DNA of 64,000 nt from an uncultured Synechococcaceae cyanobacterium (GTDB lineage Bacteria > Cyanobacteriota > Cyanobacteriia > PCC-6307 > Cyanobiaceae), in contig CACHDC010000004.1 of assembly GCA_902578445.1 (NCBI GenBank), positions 1-64,000 of the forward strand, written 5' to 3'. A program made the translations under genes and the position numbers. Positions 9,424-19,849 of the stretch are shown here, in pieces. Numbering within the stretch: the stretch's first letter is position 1; the number at the start of each line of letters is the position of its first letter. The notes below the pieces were generated by a model, which saw only the letters and a list, made by a program, of their open reading frames with translations, searched no databases and was not told the origin of the DNA.

Positions 9424-10095
9424 ATGTCAATTTTGCCAAGAAGATTTGAACGAATCAAAAGTGTTTTAGATTGTAGAATGAAAAACTTGACTGTTTTAGT
9501 TGAGGATGTCAATAAACCACATAATTTATCTGCGATATTAAGGTCATGTGATGCAGCAGGAGTTTTCGAAGCAAATTTTATTAGCAAAACGAATGCCGTT
9601 AAGACTTTTAATAGTACTGCTCAAGGAAGTCAAAAATGGGTAAAACTGAATAATCATGAAAACACTATCACGGCAATATCTGATTTAAAGAATAAAGGTT
9701 TTAAATTATATGGAACGACTCTTAATAGTGAATCAGAAGATTATAGAAATTTTGATTATTCTCAAAATACATGTTTTGTTTTAGGAGCAGAAAAATGGGG
9801 ACTAAGTAATGAACTTATATCAATGGTTGATCAATCAATTTTTATACCTATGAGAGGTATGGTTCAATCGCTGAATGTTTCAGTTGCTGCCTCTATATTA
9901 TTATTTGAAGCTGTTCGCCAAAGAAAAAATAAAGGTATATTGCCCACTAATGGAGAAGGGTTAAATATGGATGAATATCAAAAAACACTTTTTGAATGGT
10001 GTTACCCAGAATTAGCTGCGGTGTATAAAAAATCAGCTAAAGAATATCCAAAGTTGGATGATCAAGGAGAACTTGATCCTATTACAGATAACTAA
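9424..10095 (+). CDS. trmH: tRNA (guanosine-18-2'-O)-methyltransferase
   Basis: A 223-residue SPOUT-family methyltransferase of TrmH type. Motif 1 (HNLSAILRSCDAAG, with catalytic-type R40), motif 2 (VLGAEKWGLS at 119-128) and motif 3 (IPMRGMVQSLNVSVA at 141-155) are all present; the last two form the SAM-binding knot. The C-terminal extension is typical of TrmH. Confidence 0.9.
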   Translation: MSILPRRFERIKSVLDCRMKNLTVLVEDVNKPHNLSAILRSCDAAGVFEANFISKTNAVKTFNSTAQGSQKWVKLNNHENTITAISDLKNKGFKLYGTTLNSESEDYRNFDYSQNTCFVLGAEKWGLSNELISMVDQSIFIPMRGMVQSLNVSVAASILLFEAVRQRKNKGILPTNGEGLNMDEYQKTLFEWCYPELAAVYKKSAKEYPKLDDQGELDPITDN

Positions 10096-10097
10096 AT

Positions 10098-10943
10098 TTA
10101 TTCAGAATTTTGACTATCAAAAATTTCTTCAAGGTCCTCTCCTATAAAAGAAAGACCTAAAACTAAAAAAAACATTGCCAAACCTGGGAACAAAGCCGTC
10201 CACCAGATACCTGTAGGTAAAGCGGCAAGAGCCAGATTTAAATCACTTCCCCACTCTGGGACATCTGCAGGAACGCCAAGGCCTAAAAATCCTAAACTTC
10301 CTAATACCAAAACTGCATCTGCAGCATTTAGGGTAAGCAGAATAGGCAATGGTGTTATTACATTTGGGAGAATATATTTAAAAATAATTTTTTTTACATC
10401 AGCTCCTGCAACTTGAGCTGCCTCCACATAAGTTTCGGATTTAACCAATATTGTCTGATTTCTGATTAATCTAAAATATTGAGGAGAGTAAACAATACAC
10501 AATGCCAAAGCGGCGTTAAGGATACCCTTACCCAATACAAAAGCCACAACAACTGAAAGCAAAATTACAGGTATTGAAAAAATAGTATCCATTATTAGTG
10601 ATAAGCATTTATCAAAAAAACCACCAAAATATCCACTTAATAATCCCAATGGCAAACCCAAACTTAATGAAAAAAGAATAGCTAATAATACAACTTCTAT
10701 CGCTAATGATGATCCTTGCAAAGTTCTTAAGCAAACATCTCTTCCTAATCTATCTGTGCCACAAAAATGATTAAGAGAAGGAGGGGCAAAGATATCATTG
10801 CTTAACATTGAAAATGAATAGCCAAAAAAATTATTGGCCTCTAAAAATTTCATTATTAAAACAACAAGAAGATAAAAAAGTACAATTAAAAATCCAGCTT
10901 TTCTGATATTTGAGCCGACACGATTAAATGAGTTAATATCCAA
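10098..10943 (-). CDS. DppC-type ABC transporter permease
   Basis: A 281-residue inner-membrane permease with about six membrane spans. The EAA-like loop (EAAQVAGADVKKIIFKYILPN) and the DppC/OppC N-terminal pattern (FGTDRLGRDV-like, here FCGTDRLGRDVCLR) are present. It would belong to a peptide, nickel or similar importer, but no partner permease, ATPase or binding protein is nearby, so the substrate cannot be judged. It is convergent with trmH, 2 bases apart. Confidence 0.85.
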   Translation of the reverse strand: MDINSFNRVGSNIRKAGFLIVLFYLLVVLIMKFLEANNFFGYSFSMLSNDIFAPPSLNHFCGTDRLGRDVCLRTLQGSSLAIEVVLLAILFSLSLGLPLGLLSGYFGGFFDKCLSLIMDTIFSIPVILLSVVVAFVLGKGILNAALALCIVYSPQYFRLIRNQTILVKSETYVEAAQVAGADVKKIIFKYILPNVITPLPILLTLNAADAVLVLGSLGFLGLGVPADVPEWGSDLNLALAALPTGIWWTALFPGLAMFFLVLGLSFIGEDLEEIFDSQNSE

Positions 10944-11022
10944 AATCTTTTTTTAAAGATATAAATGAAATATACCCAATTCTTTTAAAAATAAATAGCT
11001 ATAAATTTTAAATTAAAAGAAA

Positions 11023-12831
11023 TTACTGGTTTAATTTCAAGACTGCCATAAAAGCTTCTTGAGGGACTTCAACTTTACCCATTGCCTTCATCCTCTTTTT
11101 ACCTTTGGCTTGTTTCTTTAAAAGTTTCTTTTTCCTAGAAATATCTCCTCCATAACATTTTGATAAAACATCTTTTCGTAAAGCACTTATGCTTTCACTT
11201 GCAATAATCCTGCTACCGATTGATGCTTGAATAGGAATTTTAAATTGTTGTTTTGGAATAAGTTCTTTTAATTTCTCAACTAAACTTCTGCCAATTCCAT
11301 AAGCCTTATCTTTATGAACAATAGAAGTTAATGGATCTGCTCTTTCTGAATTTATTAAAACATCTAATCTAACAAGGTCATTTTTTCTATAGCCAATCAA
11401 ATGATATTCCATTGATGCATAACCTTGGGTTCTACTTTTCATTTGATCAAAGAAATCTGTAACAACTTCTGCCAATGGAATTTCATAAATCAAGGTAACT
11501 CGATCTGTTGTTATGTATTTCATATCTATAAATACTCCCCTTCTTTCCTGACATAAACCCATTAATGTTCCATTAAATTCATTGGGAGCATAAATTTCCA
11601 TTTTCACATAAGGCTCTTCAATTGATTCTCTAAGTTGTGGATCAGGAATTGTAGAAGGATTATCAATAAAGATATGTTCCTGATGATTTAAATTAACTTT
11701 ATAAATAACTGATGGAGCCGTTACGATTAGATCCAAGTCATATTCTCTTTCTAATCTTTCTTGAACAATCTCCATATGAAGAAGTCCTAGGAATCCGCAC
11801 CTAAATCCGAAGCCCATTGCGCTACTGGTTTCGGGCTCATATTTTAAAGCTGCATCAGATAATTGTAATTTTTCTAGTGATACTCTTAAATCTGGGAATT
11901 GATCAGCATCAGTCGGGAATAAGCCACAAAAAACCATAGGATTTGCAGTCTTATATCCAGGCAAAGGATCATTGGCAGGTGAATTTAAAAGAGTAATCGT
12001 ATCTCCTACTCTTGCATCAGCAACTGATTTTATAGAAGCAGCTAAATAACCAACTTCTCCTGCATGTAATTCATCAACTTGCTGCTGATCAGGCGCCATT
12101 ATTCCTATCTCATCTAGTTCATAATTTTTCTTACTTGCCATTAATAATATTTTTTCTCTCTTATTTAGAGACCCAGATATCACTCTGAAATAAACAATAA
12201 CTCCCCTGTACGGATCATAATAAGAATCAAAAATCAGTGCCTTTGTAGGTAGTTTAATTTCATCTTGAGGAGGAGGTACTCTTCTTACGATTGCTTCCAA
12301 AATATCTTTAATACCAACTCCAGTTTTTGCTGAACAATTTATTGCATTAGATGTATCAAGTCCAATAATTTCCTCTATTTCTTGTTTTATTTTTTCAGCA
12401 TCAGCCCCTGGCAAATCAACTTTATTTAAAACAGGAATTATTTCAAGATTATTTTCTAAGGCAAGATAAACATTAGCTAATGTTTGAGCTTCTACTCCTT
12501 GACTTGCATCAACAACAAGTAAGGCGCCTTCACAAGCTTGAAGAGATCTACTAACCTCATAAGAAAAATCAACATGCCCTGGAGTATCTATTAAGTTCAA
12601 AACATATTCTTGGGAATCGTCAGCTTTATATTTCATCCTGGCGGCCTGTAACTTGATAGTAATTCCTCTCTCTCTTTCAAGATCCATACTGTCCAAAAAT
12701 TGTTCTTGCATATCCCTTTGCTGCACAGTCCCAGTATCCTGAAGCAACCTATCTGCAAGGGTAGATTTACCATGATCAATATGAGCGATTATGCAGAAAT
12801 TTCTAATTTTTGAAACCGATATATCAGTCAT
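11023..12831 (-). CDS. lepA: Elongation factor 4 (LepA), ribosomal back-translocase GTPase
   Basis: A 602-residue translation GTPase. The P-loop AHIDHGKST is at residues 16-24, DTPGHVDF near 82-89 and NKVD near 136. Domains II-IV and the LepA-specific C-terminal domain ([19 protein letters not shown]) follow. Length matches LepA. Confidence 0.97.
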   Translation of the reverse strand: MTDISVSKIRNFCIIAHIDHGKSTLADRLLQDTGTVQQRDMQEQFLDSMDLERERGITIKLQAARMKYKADDSQEYVLNLIDTPGHVDFSYEVSRSLQACEGALLVVDASQGVEAQTLANVYLALENNLEIIPVLNKVDLPGADAEKIKQEIEEIIGLDTSNAINCSAKTGVGIKDILEAIVRRVPPPQDEIKLPTKALIFDSYYDPYRGVIVYFRVISGSLNKREKILLMASKKNYELDEIGIMAPDQQQVDELHAGEVGYLAASIKSVADARVGDTITLLNSPANDPLPGYKTANPMVFCGLFPTDADQFPDLRVSLEKLQLSDAALKYEPETSSAMGFGFRCGFLGLLHMEIVQERLEREYDLDLIVTAPSVIYKVNLNHQEHIFIDNPSTIPDPQLRESIEEPYVKMEIYAPNEFNGTLMGLCQERRGVFIDMKYITTDRVTLIYEIPLAEVVTDFFDQMKSRTQGYASMEYHLIGYRKNDLVRLDVLINSERADPLTSIVHKDKAYGIGRSLVEKLKELIPKQQFKIPIQASIGSRIIASESISALRKDVLSKCYGGDISRKKKLLKKQAKGKKRMKAMGKVEVPQEAFMAVLKLNQ

Positions 12832-12886
12832 ATAGAAAGAAAAATTCTCCTCTTATTACATCTTGATTAATATTAGCTAATTAGCA

Positions 12887-14383
12887 TTATGGATGGAAAC
12901 CAAAAATGGAATTATTTCTTTTTTTAATTTCTTTTATGAAGGTACTATAATTTTCAGAGAATGATAGTTCTGGATAAATTAAGTCATTTATTTTTTTCTG
13001 AAGATTATGCTTATCGTTTAAAAATAAAACAGATTTTTCTAGAACCTCAACCATAATTGAAACCGCAGTACTTGCTCCCGGAGAGGCTCCCAACAAAGCA
13101 GATAATGATCCATCAGATGAATTTACAATCTCAGTTCCAAATTTCAAAGAACCACCACCTTCAGTTTTTTTAATGATTTGGACTCTTTGACCAGCATTCT
13201 TTAAATACCAATCAGAAGGATTAGCTGATGGCATCATATTCTTTAAATTCTCAACTCTTGAGTTATGGTTCTTTAATGATTGTGATATTAGGTAATTAAT
13301 TAAATCGTTGTTCTTGAAGCCAACGTCTAACATAGAAAAAATATTATTCTTTTTAATTGAACTAAATAAGTCAAAATATGAACTTTGTTTTAGAAATTTT
13401 GTTGTAAATCCAGCAAAAGGTCCATATAAAAGAAGTTTTTTATTATCAATCCATCTTGTGTCTAAATGAGGTACAGACATTGGTGGCGATCCAATATCAG
13501 CTTTACCATAAACTTTTGAGTTATGTTTTTCTGTTAGATCTTTTTTCTCGCAAATAAGCCATTTCCCACTAACAGGAAATCCACCATAACTTTTTGCTTC
13601 TGGAATTTTTGATTTTTGCAAATAATTAATTGTTTTTCCACCAGCACCAAGAAAAACGTAGCCAGTTCTAATTGAAGTTTTTCTACCTTCAGAACTGATT
13701 TCTAGTTCCCATTGTTTTTTATCAATTTTCTTTAAATCTATTAATTCTGTTTTGTATCTAATTTCAACATTTTTGTTTAAAGAAACTAATGACAAATACT
13801 CTTTAGTTAAAGCCTCAAAATTAATATCAGTTCCTCTACCTATTCTGGTAGCAGCAATTTGAGTAGATGGATTTCTATCTTTTGTTATTAGAGGAGCCCA
13901 TGATGAAATTTCATCAAAAGATGTAGAAAATTCCATATCGATAAATTCAGGATTTTCAGTCATTTTCTGAAATCTTTTTTTTAAAAAAGAAATATTATCC
14001 TGACCAGACACAAAGCTAATATGAGGAATAAATTTTAGAAACTTCTCAATATCAATTTTCCCTGCTTCATACAATGAGGCCCATAAAGACATGGATTTTT
14101 CAAAAGAACGATTTATTGAGAGCGCTTTATCTATTTTTAGATTCCCTTTTTCATCTAGAGGGGTATAGTTTAATTCGCAATTAGCCGCATGTCCTGTACC
14201 TGCGTTATTAAAAGCGCCAGTACTTTCACTTCCTGGAGCATTTAATTTTTCTACAATAAGAAATTTTATATCTGGTAAAACTTCTGAAATTAGGAGGGCT
14301 AAAGTACTACTCATTATCCCTGCTCCTACTAAGACTGCATCAAAGTAGCTATTGTCATTAGTGGGATTTTTAGATGAAGTCAC
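12887..14383 (-). CDS. mqo: Malate:quinone oxidoreductase
   Basis: A 498-residue FAD-dependent enzyme that oxidises malate and passes electrons to the quinone pool at the membrane. The dinucleotide-binding motif [18 protein letters not shown] lies at about residues 18-35. Typical Mqo blocks are [23 protein letters not shown] and [10 protein letters not shown] near the C-terminus. Length matches the family. Confidence 0.93.
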   Translation of the reverse strand: MTSSKNPTNDNSYFDAVLVGAGIMSSTLALLISEVLPDIKFLIVEKLNAPGSESTGAFNNAGTGHAANCELNYTPLDEKGNLKIDKALSINRSFEKSMSLWASLYEAGKIDIEKFLKFIPHISFVSGQDNISFLKKRFQKMTENPEFIDMEFSTSFDEISSWAPLITKDRNPSTQIAATRIGRGTDINFEALTKEYLSLVSLNKNVEIRYKTELIDLKKIDKKQWELEISSEGRKTSIRTGYVFLGAGGKTINYLQKSKIPEAKSYGGFPVSGKWLICEKKDLTEKHNSKVYGKADIGSPPMSVPHLDTRWIDNKKLLLYGPFAGFTTKFLKQSSYFDLFSSIKKNNIFSMLDVGFKNNDLINYLISQSLKNHNSRVENLKNMMPSANPSDWYLKNAGQRVQIIKKTEGGGSLKFGTEIVNSSDGSLSALLGASPGASTAVSIMVEVLEKSVLFLNDKHNLQKKINDLIYPELSFSENYSTFIKEIKKRNNSIFGFHP

Positions 14384-14453
14384 AACAGAAAATTATCTTT
14401 TTTGCAATTAATCAGATTTCTTTCTAGGCTTATTATAAAGTTAATCCAAAATT

Positions 14454-14699
14454 ATGAGTACTGAAACACTCTCGCTGACAAACGACAATGTAGAAAAAGT
14501 CCTTGACGAGCTAAGACCTTTTTTGATTTCTGATGGAGGTAATGTAGAGATTGCAGAAATAGATGGCCCAATTGTCAAAGTCAGACTTCAAGGAGCATGT
14601 GGTAGTTGCCCAAGTAGCACTATGACTCTAAAAATGGGAATTGAAAGAAAGTTAAAAGAAATGATTCCTGAGATAAGCGAAGTTGTCCAGGTTTTATAA
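14454..14699 (+). CDS. NifU C-terminal-domain Fe-S scaffold protein
   Basis: An 81-residue stand-alone NifU domain. The conserved CGSC motif (Cys49 and Cys52) in [17 protein letters not shown] would hold a 4Fe-4S cluster for delivery to apo-proteins; in cyanobacteria this NfuA-like protein is the main scaffold for photosystem I maturation. It is divergent from mqo. Confidence 0.9.
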   Translation: MSTETLSLTNDNVEKVLDELRPFLISDGGNVEIAEIDGPIVKVRLQGACGSCPSSTMTLKMGIERKLKEMIPEISEVVQVL

Positions 14700-14721
14700 A
14701 AATTTTTAACTGAAATATATA

Positions 14722-14979
14722 TTATTTAGTTTTTAATTCCTTCAACAAAGATGATTCCATATCAAGGCAATCAATTGGAAGTCCTTGACCAATAGCGATT
14801 AAAAGGGGTGCAAGAATTCCTAAAGTAAAAACTAAATTTGATTGGCTTACATCATATTTACTCAAAGTAAACGTTATCAAATAAATAATTGAAAAATAAG
14901 CATGTAGTGAAAAAAATTCTTTTGGCTTTAACACTGGCCACCTTAAAGTATTTCCCAAGAAATATAAAAAACCTGTCAT
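14722..14979 (-). CDS. Small conserved membrane protein
   Basis: An 85-residue protein with two likely membrane spans (about 25-40 and 46-63) after the start FLYFLGNTLRWPVLKP, and an acidic soluble tail. The gene points toward the NifU gene (convergent). No family is recognised; it is likely a conserved cyanobacterial membrane protein. Confidence 0.55.
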   Translation of the reverse strand: MTGFLYFLGNTLRWPVLKPKEFFSLHAYFSIIYLITFTLSKYDVSQSNLVFTLGILAPLLIAIGQGLPIDCLDMESSLLKELKTK

Positions 14980-15105
14980 AAATAAATAGTTACATGAAGA
15001 TTAAACCAAATATAAACATAAACCTTTTTAGAGACTATTTATAAAAAAATTTACCTATAATAATAATTAAAAAAATATTAAATCTTCGTTTCTATTTGTA
15101 AAAGC

Positions 15106-15135
15106 TAGACATGCAGCCAAAAATACGCTTATAAT
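15106..15135 (+). promoter_or_regulatory. Sigma-70-type promoter for the riboswitch-DUF4278 transcript
   Basis: TAGACA at 15106-15111 and a perfect TATAAT at 15130-15135 are separated by 18 bases. This places the transcript start near 15142, just ahead of a small hairpin (GTAGC-AATA-GCTAC, 15142-15155) and the riboswitch. The assignment is by sequence match only. Confidence 0.6.
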
Positions 15136-15160
15136 TATTTTGTAGCAATAGCTACTTTTT

Positions 15161-15210
15161 CGTTCACCCTCATTTGAGGGCGCAGTTCGAGTCATACCAT
15201 GGAACGGGGG
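15161..15210 (+). promoter_or_regulatory. Glutamine-II riboswitch (Downstream-peptide RNA motif)
   Basis: The leader folds as the Downstream-peptide motif, a class shown to bind glutamine. The outer helix CGTTC (15161-15165) pairs with GAACG (15202-15206). An inner hairpin CCCTC (15167-15171) pairs with GAGGG (15176-15180). The conserved single-stranded stretch CGCAGTTCGAGTCATACCAT lies between. It is much richer in GC than its surroundings and sits between a good promoter and a tiny gene, the usual position of this motif in Prochlorococcus and Synechococcus. Glutamine would control expression of the downstream peptide; the direction of control is inferred from the published class. Confidence 0.85.
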
Positions 15211-15234
15211 ATGGCCGTGTTGTCACATCGAAAC

Positions 15235-15408
15235 ATGACTACTTTAACTTACAGAGGTAAAAACTACGTTCAAAACAAAGAAGCTGCTAAAAAGCAACTC
15301 GTTGAACTTACCTACAGAAGAAACGTATACACCAACAGAATGGATGACGCTTCTTCAAGTAATGAAAAAGCAGAATTAAATTACAGAGGTGTTAATTACA
15401 CTAAATAA
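15235..15408 (+). CDS. DUF4278 small protein controlled by the glutamine riboswitch
   Basis: A 57-residue protein built of three related units (TLTYRGKNY, ELTYRRNVY, ELNYRGVNY), the DUF4278 repeat. The start is placed at 15235 (MTTLTYRG) because upstream in-frame ATGs at 15199 and 15211 lie inside or directly on the riboswitch core. An intrinsic terminator follows 17 bases after the stop, so this is a single-gene unit. The function is unknown; control by glutamine suggests a link to nitrogen status. Confidence 0.8.
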   Translation: MTTLTYRGKNYVQNKEAAKKQLVELTYRRNVYTNRMDDASSSNEKAELNYRGVNYTK

Positions 15409-15424
15409 TTTAATTAAACAAATT

Positions 15425-15454
15425 AAAAGCCCCTTTTTCAGGGGCTTTTTTTTT
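15425..15454 (+). terminator. Intrinsic terminator after the DUF4278 gene
   Basis: AAAAGCCCC and GGGGCTTTT form a strong GC-rich stem around TTTTTCA, followed by a run of nine or ten T. It also separates the riboswitch unit from arsM, which starts about 30 bases later. Confidence 0.92.
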
Positions 15455-15485
15455 GGCTATATTTAATAAGAGTTCTTTAAAAAAT

Positions 15486-16280
15486 ATGTCTGAAAGTTGC
15501 TGTAATACAAACACATCGAATAAAGCACCTAATCAATTCGATCATAAAGATGCGATTCAAGAAAGATATGGCTCAGCAGCACAAGAAAAAGAAAGTTGTC
15601 TTTGTACACCAGTTGGGTTTAATCCCTTTTTACTTGAAGCAATTCCTCAAGAGGTTATAGAAAGAGACTATGGGTGTGGTGATCCAACAAAATATGTTCA
15701 AAAAAATGATATAGTTTTAGATCTTGGAAGTGGTAGCGGCAAAAATGCTTTCATTTGTGCCCAAATTGTTGGGAAAGAAGGGAAAGTTATTGGAGTTGAT
15801 CAGAATCCTGACATGCTTTCTTTATCAAGATCAGCCTCTAAAGAAGTTACAAAAAATATAGGTTTCAACAATACAAAATTTATAGAAGGTTCAATTGAAA
15901 AACTTGATGAATTAGATAAAGATTTAAATCCATTAATCGCAGATAAATCAGTTGATATTATTTTAAGTAATTGCGTTTTAAACTTGGTAAGTCCAGAATC
16001 TAGAAAAAACCTTCTAAATAACATAAAAAGAGTTTTAAACGATAATGGAAGAATTGCAATTAGCGATATCGTCTCTAACAAAAAAGTTCCTTTAAGATTG
16101 CAAAATGACCATGATTTATGGACAGGATGTATCAGTGGAGCATGGTATGAGCCAGAGTTTATAAGTGATTTTAAAGTACTAGGATTTAAAAATTTAAAAT
16201 TTGCAGAAAGGAGTGCTGAACCTTGGAAAATAATTGAGGATATTGAATTTAGAACAGTAACTTTAGTGGGTAATATTTAA
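15486..16280 (+). CDS. arsM: Arsenite S-adenosylmethionine methyltransferase
   Basis: A 264-residue SAM-dependent methyltransferase. SAM motif I is VLDLGSGSGKNAF. The three cysteines that bind As(III) in ArsM enzymes are visible in context: CLCTPVGF, SNCVLNL and WTGCISGAW. The start at 15486 (MSESCCNTNTS) is preferred to an upstream frame-start at 15453 that lies inside the preceding terminator. Methylation of arsenite fits a phosphate-poor ocean, where arsenate enters through phosphate uptake. An ACR3 pump is encoded at 51.4 kb. Confidence 0.85.
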   Translation: MSESCCNTNTSNKAPNQFDHKDAIQERYGSAAQEKESCLCTPVGFNPFLLEAIPQEVIERDYGCGDPTKYVQKNDIVLDLGSGSGKNAFICAQIVGKEGKVIGVDQNPDMLSLSRSASKEVTKNIGFNNTKFIEGSIEKLDELDKDLNPLIADKSVDIILSNCVLNLVSPESRKNLLNNIKRVLNDNGRIAISDIVSNKKVPLRLQNDHDLWTGCISGAWYEPEFISDFKVLGFKNLKFAERSAEPWKIIEDIEFRTVTLVGNI

Positions 16281-16316
16281 AAAAATTCAAGAGTTGAAAA
16301 TATAATATAAATTTCC

Positions 16317-17492
16317 ATGAGAAATAATTTAAGAGATCAAATACCCGCATTAAAAAATAAGTATTATTTCAACTACGGCGGTCAAGGACCATTACCAAAA
16401 TCTTCTCTAGAAGCAATAGTTAAAACTTGGGAAATTATCCAAGATTTAGGACCATTTACCAATGATATGTGGCCTTTTATTTACAAAGAAATATTGACCA
16501 CAAAAAGAATCATTGCGCAAAAATTAGGTGTCAATTCAAAGAATGTAGCTTTTACCGAAAATATCTCTTCCGGTATGATTTTGCCCTTTTGGGGAATAAA
16601 AGTAGAAGAGGGAGAAGAGTTGTTAATAAGTGACTGTGAACATCCTGGAGTAGTGGCTGCAAGTCGAGAATTTTGCAGAAGAAATAAATTAATATTCAAA
16701 ATTTTGCCAATCCAAAAAATTAAAAATCTAAACGACGAAAATATAATTTTAGAGATTTTAAAAAATCTAAATAGTAAGACTAAGATCCTAATTATTTCTC
16801 ATATCTTATGGAACTTTGGATATAAAATTCCTTTAAAACAAATTTCTATCGAATTAAAAAATAATCGAGAAGATTCTTATTTACTTGTTGATGGTGCTCA
16901 AACCTTTGGGCACATAAATATTGAAAAAGAAGTTTTTTATTCTGATTTATATTCAATAACTTCTCATAAATGGGCATGTGGACCAGAAGGACTTGGAGCA
17001 ATTTATGTCTCAGATAGATTTATTTATGAAACAGATCCAACAATAATTGGTTGGAAATCATTAAAAAAAGAACAAGGCATTTATGAGCCTTCAGATAATC
17101 TTTTTCATGATGATGCAAGGAAATTTGAAATAGCTACCTCTTGTATTCCTTTACTTGCTGGGCTACGGAATTCTTTAGATCTTTTGGATAAAGACTGCAA
17201 TGAAAAAGAAAAAAACAAAAATATCAAAAAATTAAGTGGAAAACTTTGGGATGAATTAAATCAATCAAAGGGTGTTGAATTAGTTTTAGAAAAAAAATAT
17301 TTAAATGGCATAGTTAGTTTTAATATCGAAAATATTAAAGATAAGGATAAATTTGTAAAGAAACTTGGAGAAAAGAAAATTTGGATTAGAGTTTTAGAAG
17401 ATCCAAAATGGTTTAGAGCATGCATACATCAAATGACTACAGAAGCTGAGATTGATTTACTTGCTAGAGAAATAAAAAAAATATTGACTTAA
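16317..17492 (+). CDS. Class V aminotransferase (cysteine desulfurase / isopenicillin-N epimerase-like)
   Basis: A 391-residue PLP enzyme. The PLP lysine is K218 in SITSHKWACGPEG, and the ring-stacking Asp is D192 in LLVDGAQTFGH. The family contains cysteine desulfurases, selenocysteine lyases and epimerases; no desulfurase Cys loop is evident near the C-terminus, so the exact reaction is unclear. It starts 36 bases after arsM and may share its transcript. Confidence 0.8.
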   Translation: MRNNLRDQIPALKNKYYFNYGGQGPLPKSSLEAIVKTWEIIQDLGPFTNDMWPFIYKEILTTKRIIAQKLGVNSKNVAFTENISSGMILPFWGIKVEEGEELLISDCEHPGVVAASREFCRRNKLIFKILPIQKIKNLNDENIILEILKNLNSKTKILIISHILWNFGYKIPLKQISIELKNNREDSYLLVDGAQTFGHINIEKEVFYSDLYSITSHKWACGPEGLGAIYVSDRFIYETDPTIIGWKSLKKEQGIYEPSDNLFHDDARKFEIATSCIPLLAGLRNSLDLLDKDCNEKEKNKNIKKLSGKLWDELNQSKGVELVLEKKYLNGIVSFNIENIKDKDKFVKKLGEKKIWIRVLEDPKWFRACIHQMTTEAEIDLLAREIKKILT

Positions 17493-17519
17493 AGATCTAT
17501 TGATATAAAAAAATTTGGT

Positions 17520-18224
17520 TTACCAAGGTATCTCCGAGTTGTCCCATGCAATAAATTTTCCTGTAGATTCTGGTGATTGATTTTTAATAATATTGATCAG
17601 GAATTGGGAGGATTTTTCTTTACTAAATAATTTATGTTCTGGAACAAATTTATGAAAAGGTCTAGATAAATCAGTATCTACTGTTCCTGGATGAAGCAAT
17701 GTGATAGTAGCCTTTGGGAAACGTCTAGCCCATTCAATACTTAAAGATTTAAAAAACTGATTTTGCGCAGATTTTGCAGCTCTATATGAATACCAACCTC
17801 CAGTTTGATTATCTCCAATGCTACCAACTCTTGCACTTATACTTGCAAAATTAAAATCAAAATCTTTTGGTATAAATTCTTCAATCGCTTTAGCTAATAA
17901 AATGGGAGAAAAGGCATTTATTGAAAAACTTTCTATCATATTTTTTTTATCAAGATGTTGTAATCTTTTTTCTGGTTGAAGAGAATCACTATGAAGTCTA
18001 CCTGAAGCATTAACAACTAGCCTTAATTTTGAAGGATGATTTGATATTTTATTTTTCAACTGCAAAAGGGATTGAGAATCCTCTATATCTAATTCCCAAA
18101 AAGGATTAAATTCACTTTTTCTTCCACACAAAACAACATCTAAATCTTTTTCACTTTCATTCAGATCTTTAGCTAGTTGTGTTCCAATTCCACCTGCGCC
18201 TACAACTAAGGCTAAGCCTTTCAT
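17520..18224 (-). CDS. Short-chain dehydrogenase/reductase (CsgA-like)
   Basis: A 234-residue SDR protein. The cofactor-binding motif is LVVGAGGIGTQLA at about residues 6-18, the NAG-type motif is VNASGR, and catalytic Ser130, Tyr147 and Lys151 (YRAAKSAQNQ) are in place. The substrate is unknown. It is divergent from nothing close; murE follows on the same strand 80 bases upstream. Confidence 0.85.
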   Translation of the reverse strand: MKGLALVVGAGGIGTQLAKDLNESEKDLDVVLCGRKSEFNPFWELDIEDSQSLLQLKNKISNHPSKLRLVVNASGRLHSDSLQPEKRLQHLDKKNMIESFSINAFSPILLAKAIEEFIPKDFDFNFASISARVGSIGDNQTGGWYSYRAAKSAQNQFFKSLSIEWARRFPKATITLLHPGTVDTDLSRPFHKFVPEHKLFSKEKSSQFLINIIKNQSPESTGKFIAWDNSEIPW

Positions 18225-18305
18225 TTTATTAAAAATAACTCCATTGATTCTAAGAAACTTTTCTTGTGATTTGCGTAAAAATCTTTCTTATTTGATTAGG
18301 AAATC

Positions 18306-19841
18306 TTATTGAGATTTATTTTTTTCTTTTAATAATTTATAAGCTATTTTTCTATCATCAAAATTAATAACTTTATCATTGAGAATTTGGTAGTCTTCAT
18401 GTCCTTTTCCTGCAATTAAAACAATATCTTTTTTATTGGCAAATTTAATAGATTCATTTATTGCTTTAAATCTATCAATTTCAATTGTTATTTTTTCTCT
18501 TTTTTTTATACCCATCAAAATATCATTTACTATCTTTTGGGGTTCTTCTGATCTTGGATTATCTGAAGTTATAAAAAGTTGATCAGACAACTCTTCAGCT
18601 ATTGATCCCATTAAAGGCCTTTTACTACGATCTCGATCTCCACCACAGCCAAAAACAGTTATAAGTTTCCCCGTACAAAGTTTTTTAATTGATTGCAAAA
18701 CTTTTTTTAATCCATCAGGAGTGTGGGCATAATCAACAATTACTGTTGGAAGAGATCTTGAAACGTCATTATTATCAATTTGTATTTTCTCCATTCTGCC
18801 AGGAGCACCAGGGAAAGATTGTATTAACTTTGATAGATCTTTTAAAGAAAAATTAAGTTTATACAAAATTGTTATTGCTTGAATCGCATTCATTAAATTA
18901 AATTCACCGACAAGTGGAACAAAAAGTTGAATTTTTTCCCTAGGTGTATGAAAAATACAGGTGGAACCACTTTCAGTAAATTTTTTATCTGTTACGAAAA
19001 AAAAATCATCATTTTCAAATTCACTTTCAGTAATCTTTGTAGAGACTAATGAAGATCTTTTTTCAGGATCAGATGATAATTTAGATATCCAATGGTCATC
19101 ATGATTTAAAACACAAATTCCATCTTTTTCTTTTAAGTAAGGTGGGAAAAATAATTTTCTTTTTGTTTGAAAATATGATTCCATATCTAAATGATAATCA
19201 AGATGATCTTGAGTTAAATTAGTAAAAATAGCCGCCTCGAATTCGCAGCCTGATATCCTGTTTTGAGCAATAGAATGTGAACTTACCTCTAATATCGCGA
19301 ATTCAGATTCTACCTCAACAGCAGCATTTAATTTCTTTTGAAGCTTATCGGCAAAATCAGTTGTATGAGAAGCCACCTCAGAGAAGCCAGGCCATCTATT
19401 GAACAAGGTCCCAAACAATGCAGTCTTTTTCCCTAATTTTTTTAAAAGATATTCCAATAAAAAAGTAATTGTCGTTTTTCCATTTGTACCGGTAACACCA
19501 ATAAGTTTTAGTTTTCTTGAGGGCCTATTCCAAAACTCAGCGACTATTTGACCAAAAATGTAATCTAAATTATCCTCGATAACCAAAATCCTTTCTCGAT
19601 CAATAGATCCAATTTTCTCTTTTGCAACAGGTCCAATAATGGCAGCCTCCGCGCCATTTTCAATTGCCTCAATACAATATTTTCCTCCATCAACATTTAA
19701 ACCAGGCATACCTAAAAATAAAGTTCCTTTTTGTACTTCTTTAGAATTAAAAGAAATATTATTGATTTCATGATCGATTAAATCTAATGAAGGAATAATT
19801 CCTACCAAATCTAAAAGTTTATGTAATTTTATAGATCTCAT
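18306..19841 (-). CDS. murE: UDP-N-acetylmuramoyl-tripeptide synthetase (meso-diaminopimelate adding)
   Basis: A 511-residue Mur ligase. The ATP-binding loop GVTGTNGKTT lies at about residues 115-124, and the carbamylated-lysine region and the C-terminal ligase domain follow. The motif DNPR (SDNPRSEEP) marks selection of meso-diaminopimelate rather than lysine. It adds the third residue of the cytoplasmic peptidoglycan precursor. Confidence 0.95.
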   Translation of the reverse strand: MRSIKLHKLLDLVGIIPSLDLIDHEINNISFNSKEVQKGTLFLGMPGLNVDGGKYCIEAIENGAEAAIIGPVAKEKIGSIDRERILVIEDNLDYIFGQIVAEFWNRPSRKLKLIGVTGTNGKTTITFLLEYLLKKLGKKTALFGTLFNRWPGFSEVASHTTDFADKLQKKLNAAVEVESEFAILEVSSHSIAQNRISGCEFEAAIFTNLTQDHLDYHLDMESYFQTKRKLFFPPYLKEKDGICVLNHDDHWISKLSSDPEKRSSLVSTKITESEFENDDFFFVTDKKFTESGSTCIFHTPREKIQLFVPLVGEFNLMNAIQAITILYKLNFSLKDLSKLIQSFPGAPGRMEKIQIDNNDVSRSLPTVIVDYAHTPDGLKKVLQSIKKLCTGKLITVFGCGGDRDRSKRPLMGSIAEELSDQLFITSDNPRSEEPQKIVNDILMGIKKREKITIEIDRFKAINESIKFANKKDIVLIAGKGHEDYQILNDKVINFDDRKIAYKLLKEKNKSQ

Positions 19842-19849
19842 AAAAAAAA

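Noticed and set aside
15199-15234. Longer start of the DUF4278 protein
   Set aside because: The extra codons lie inside the riboswitch fold, and the repeat protein begins naturally at 15235.
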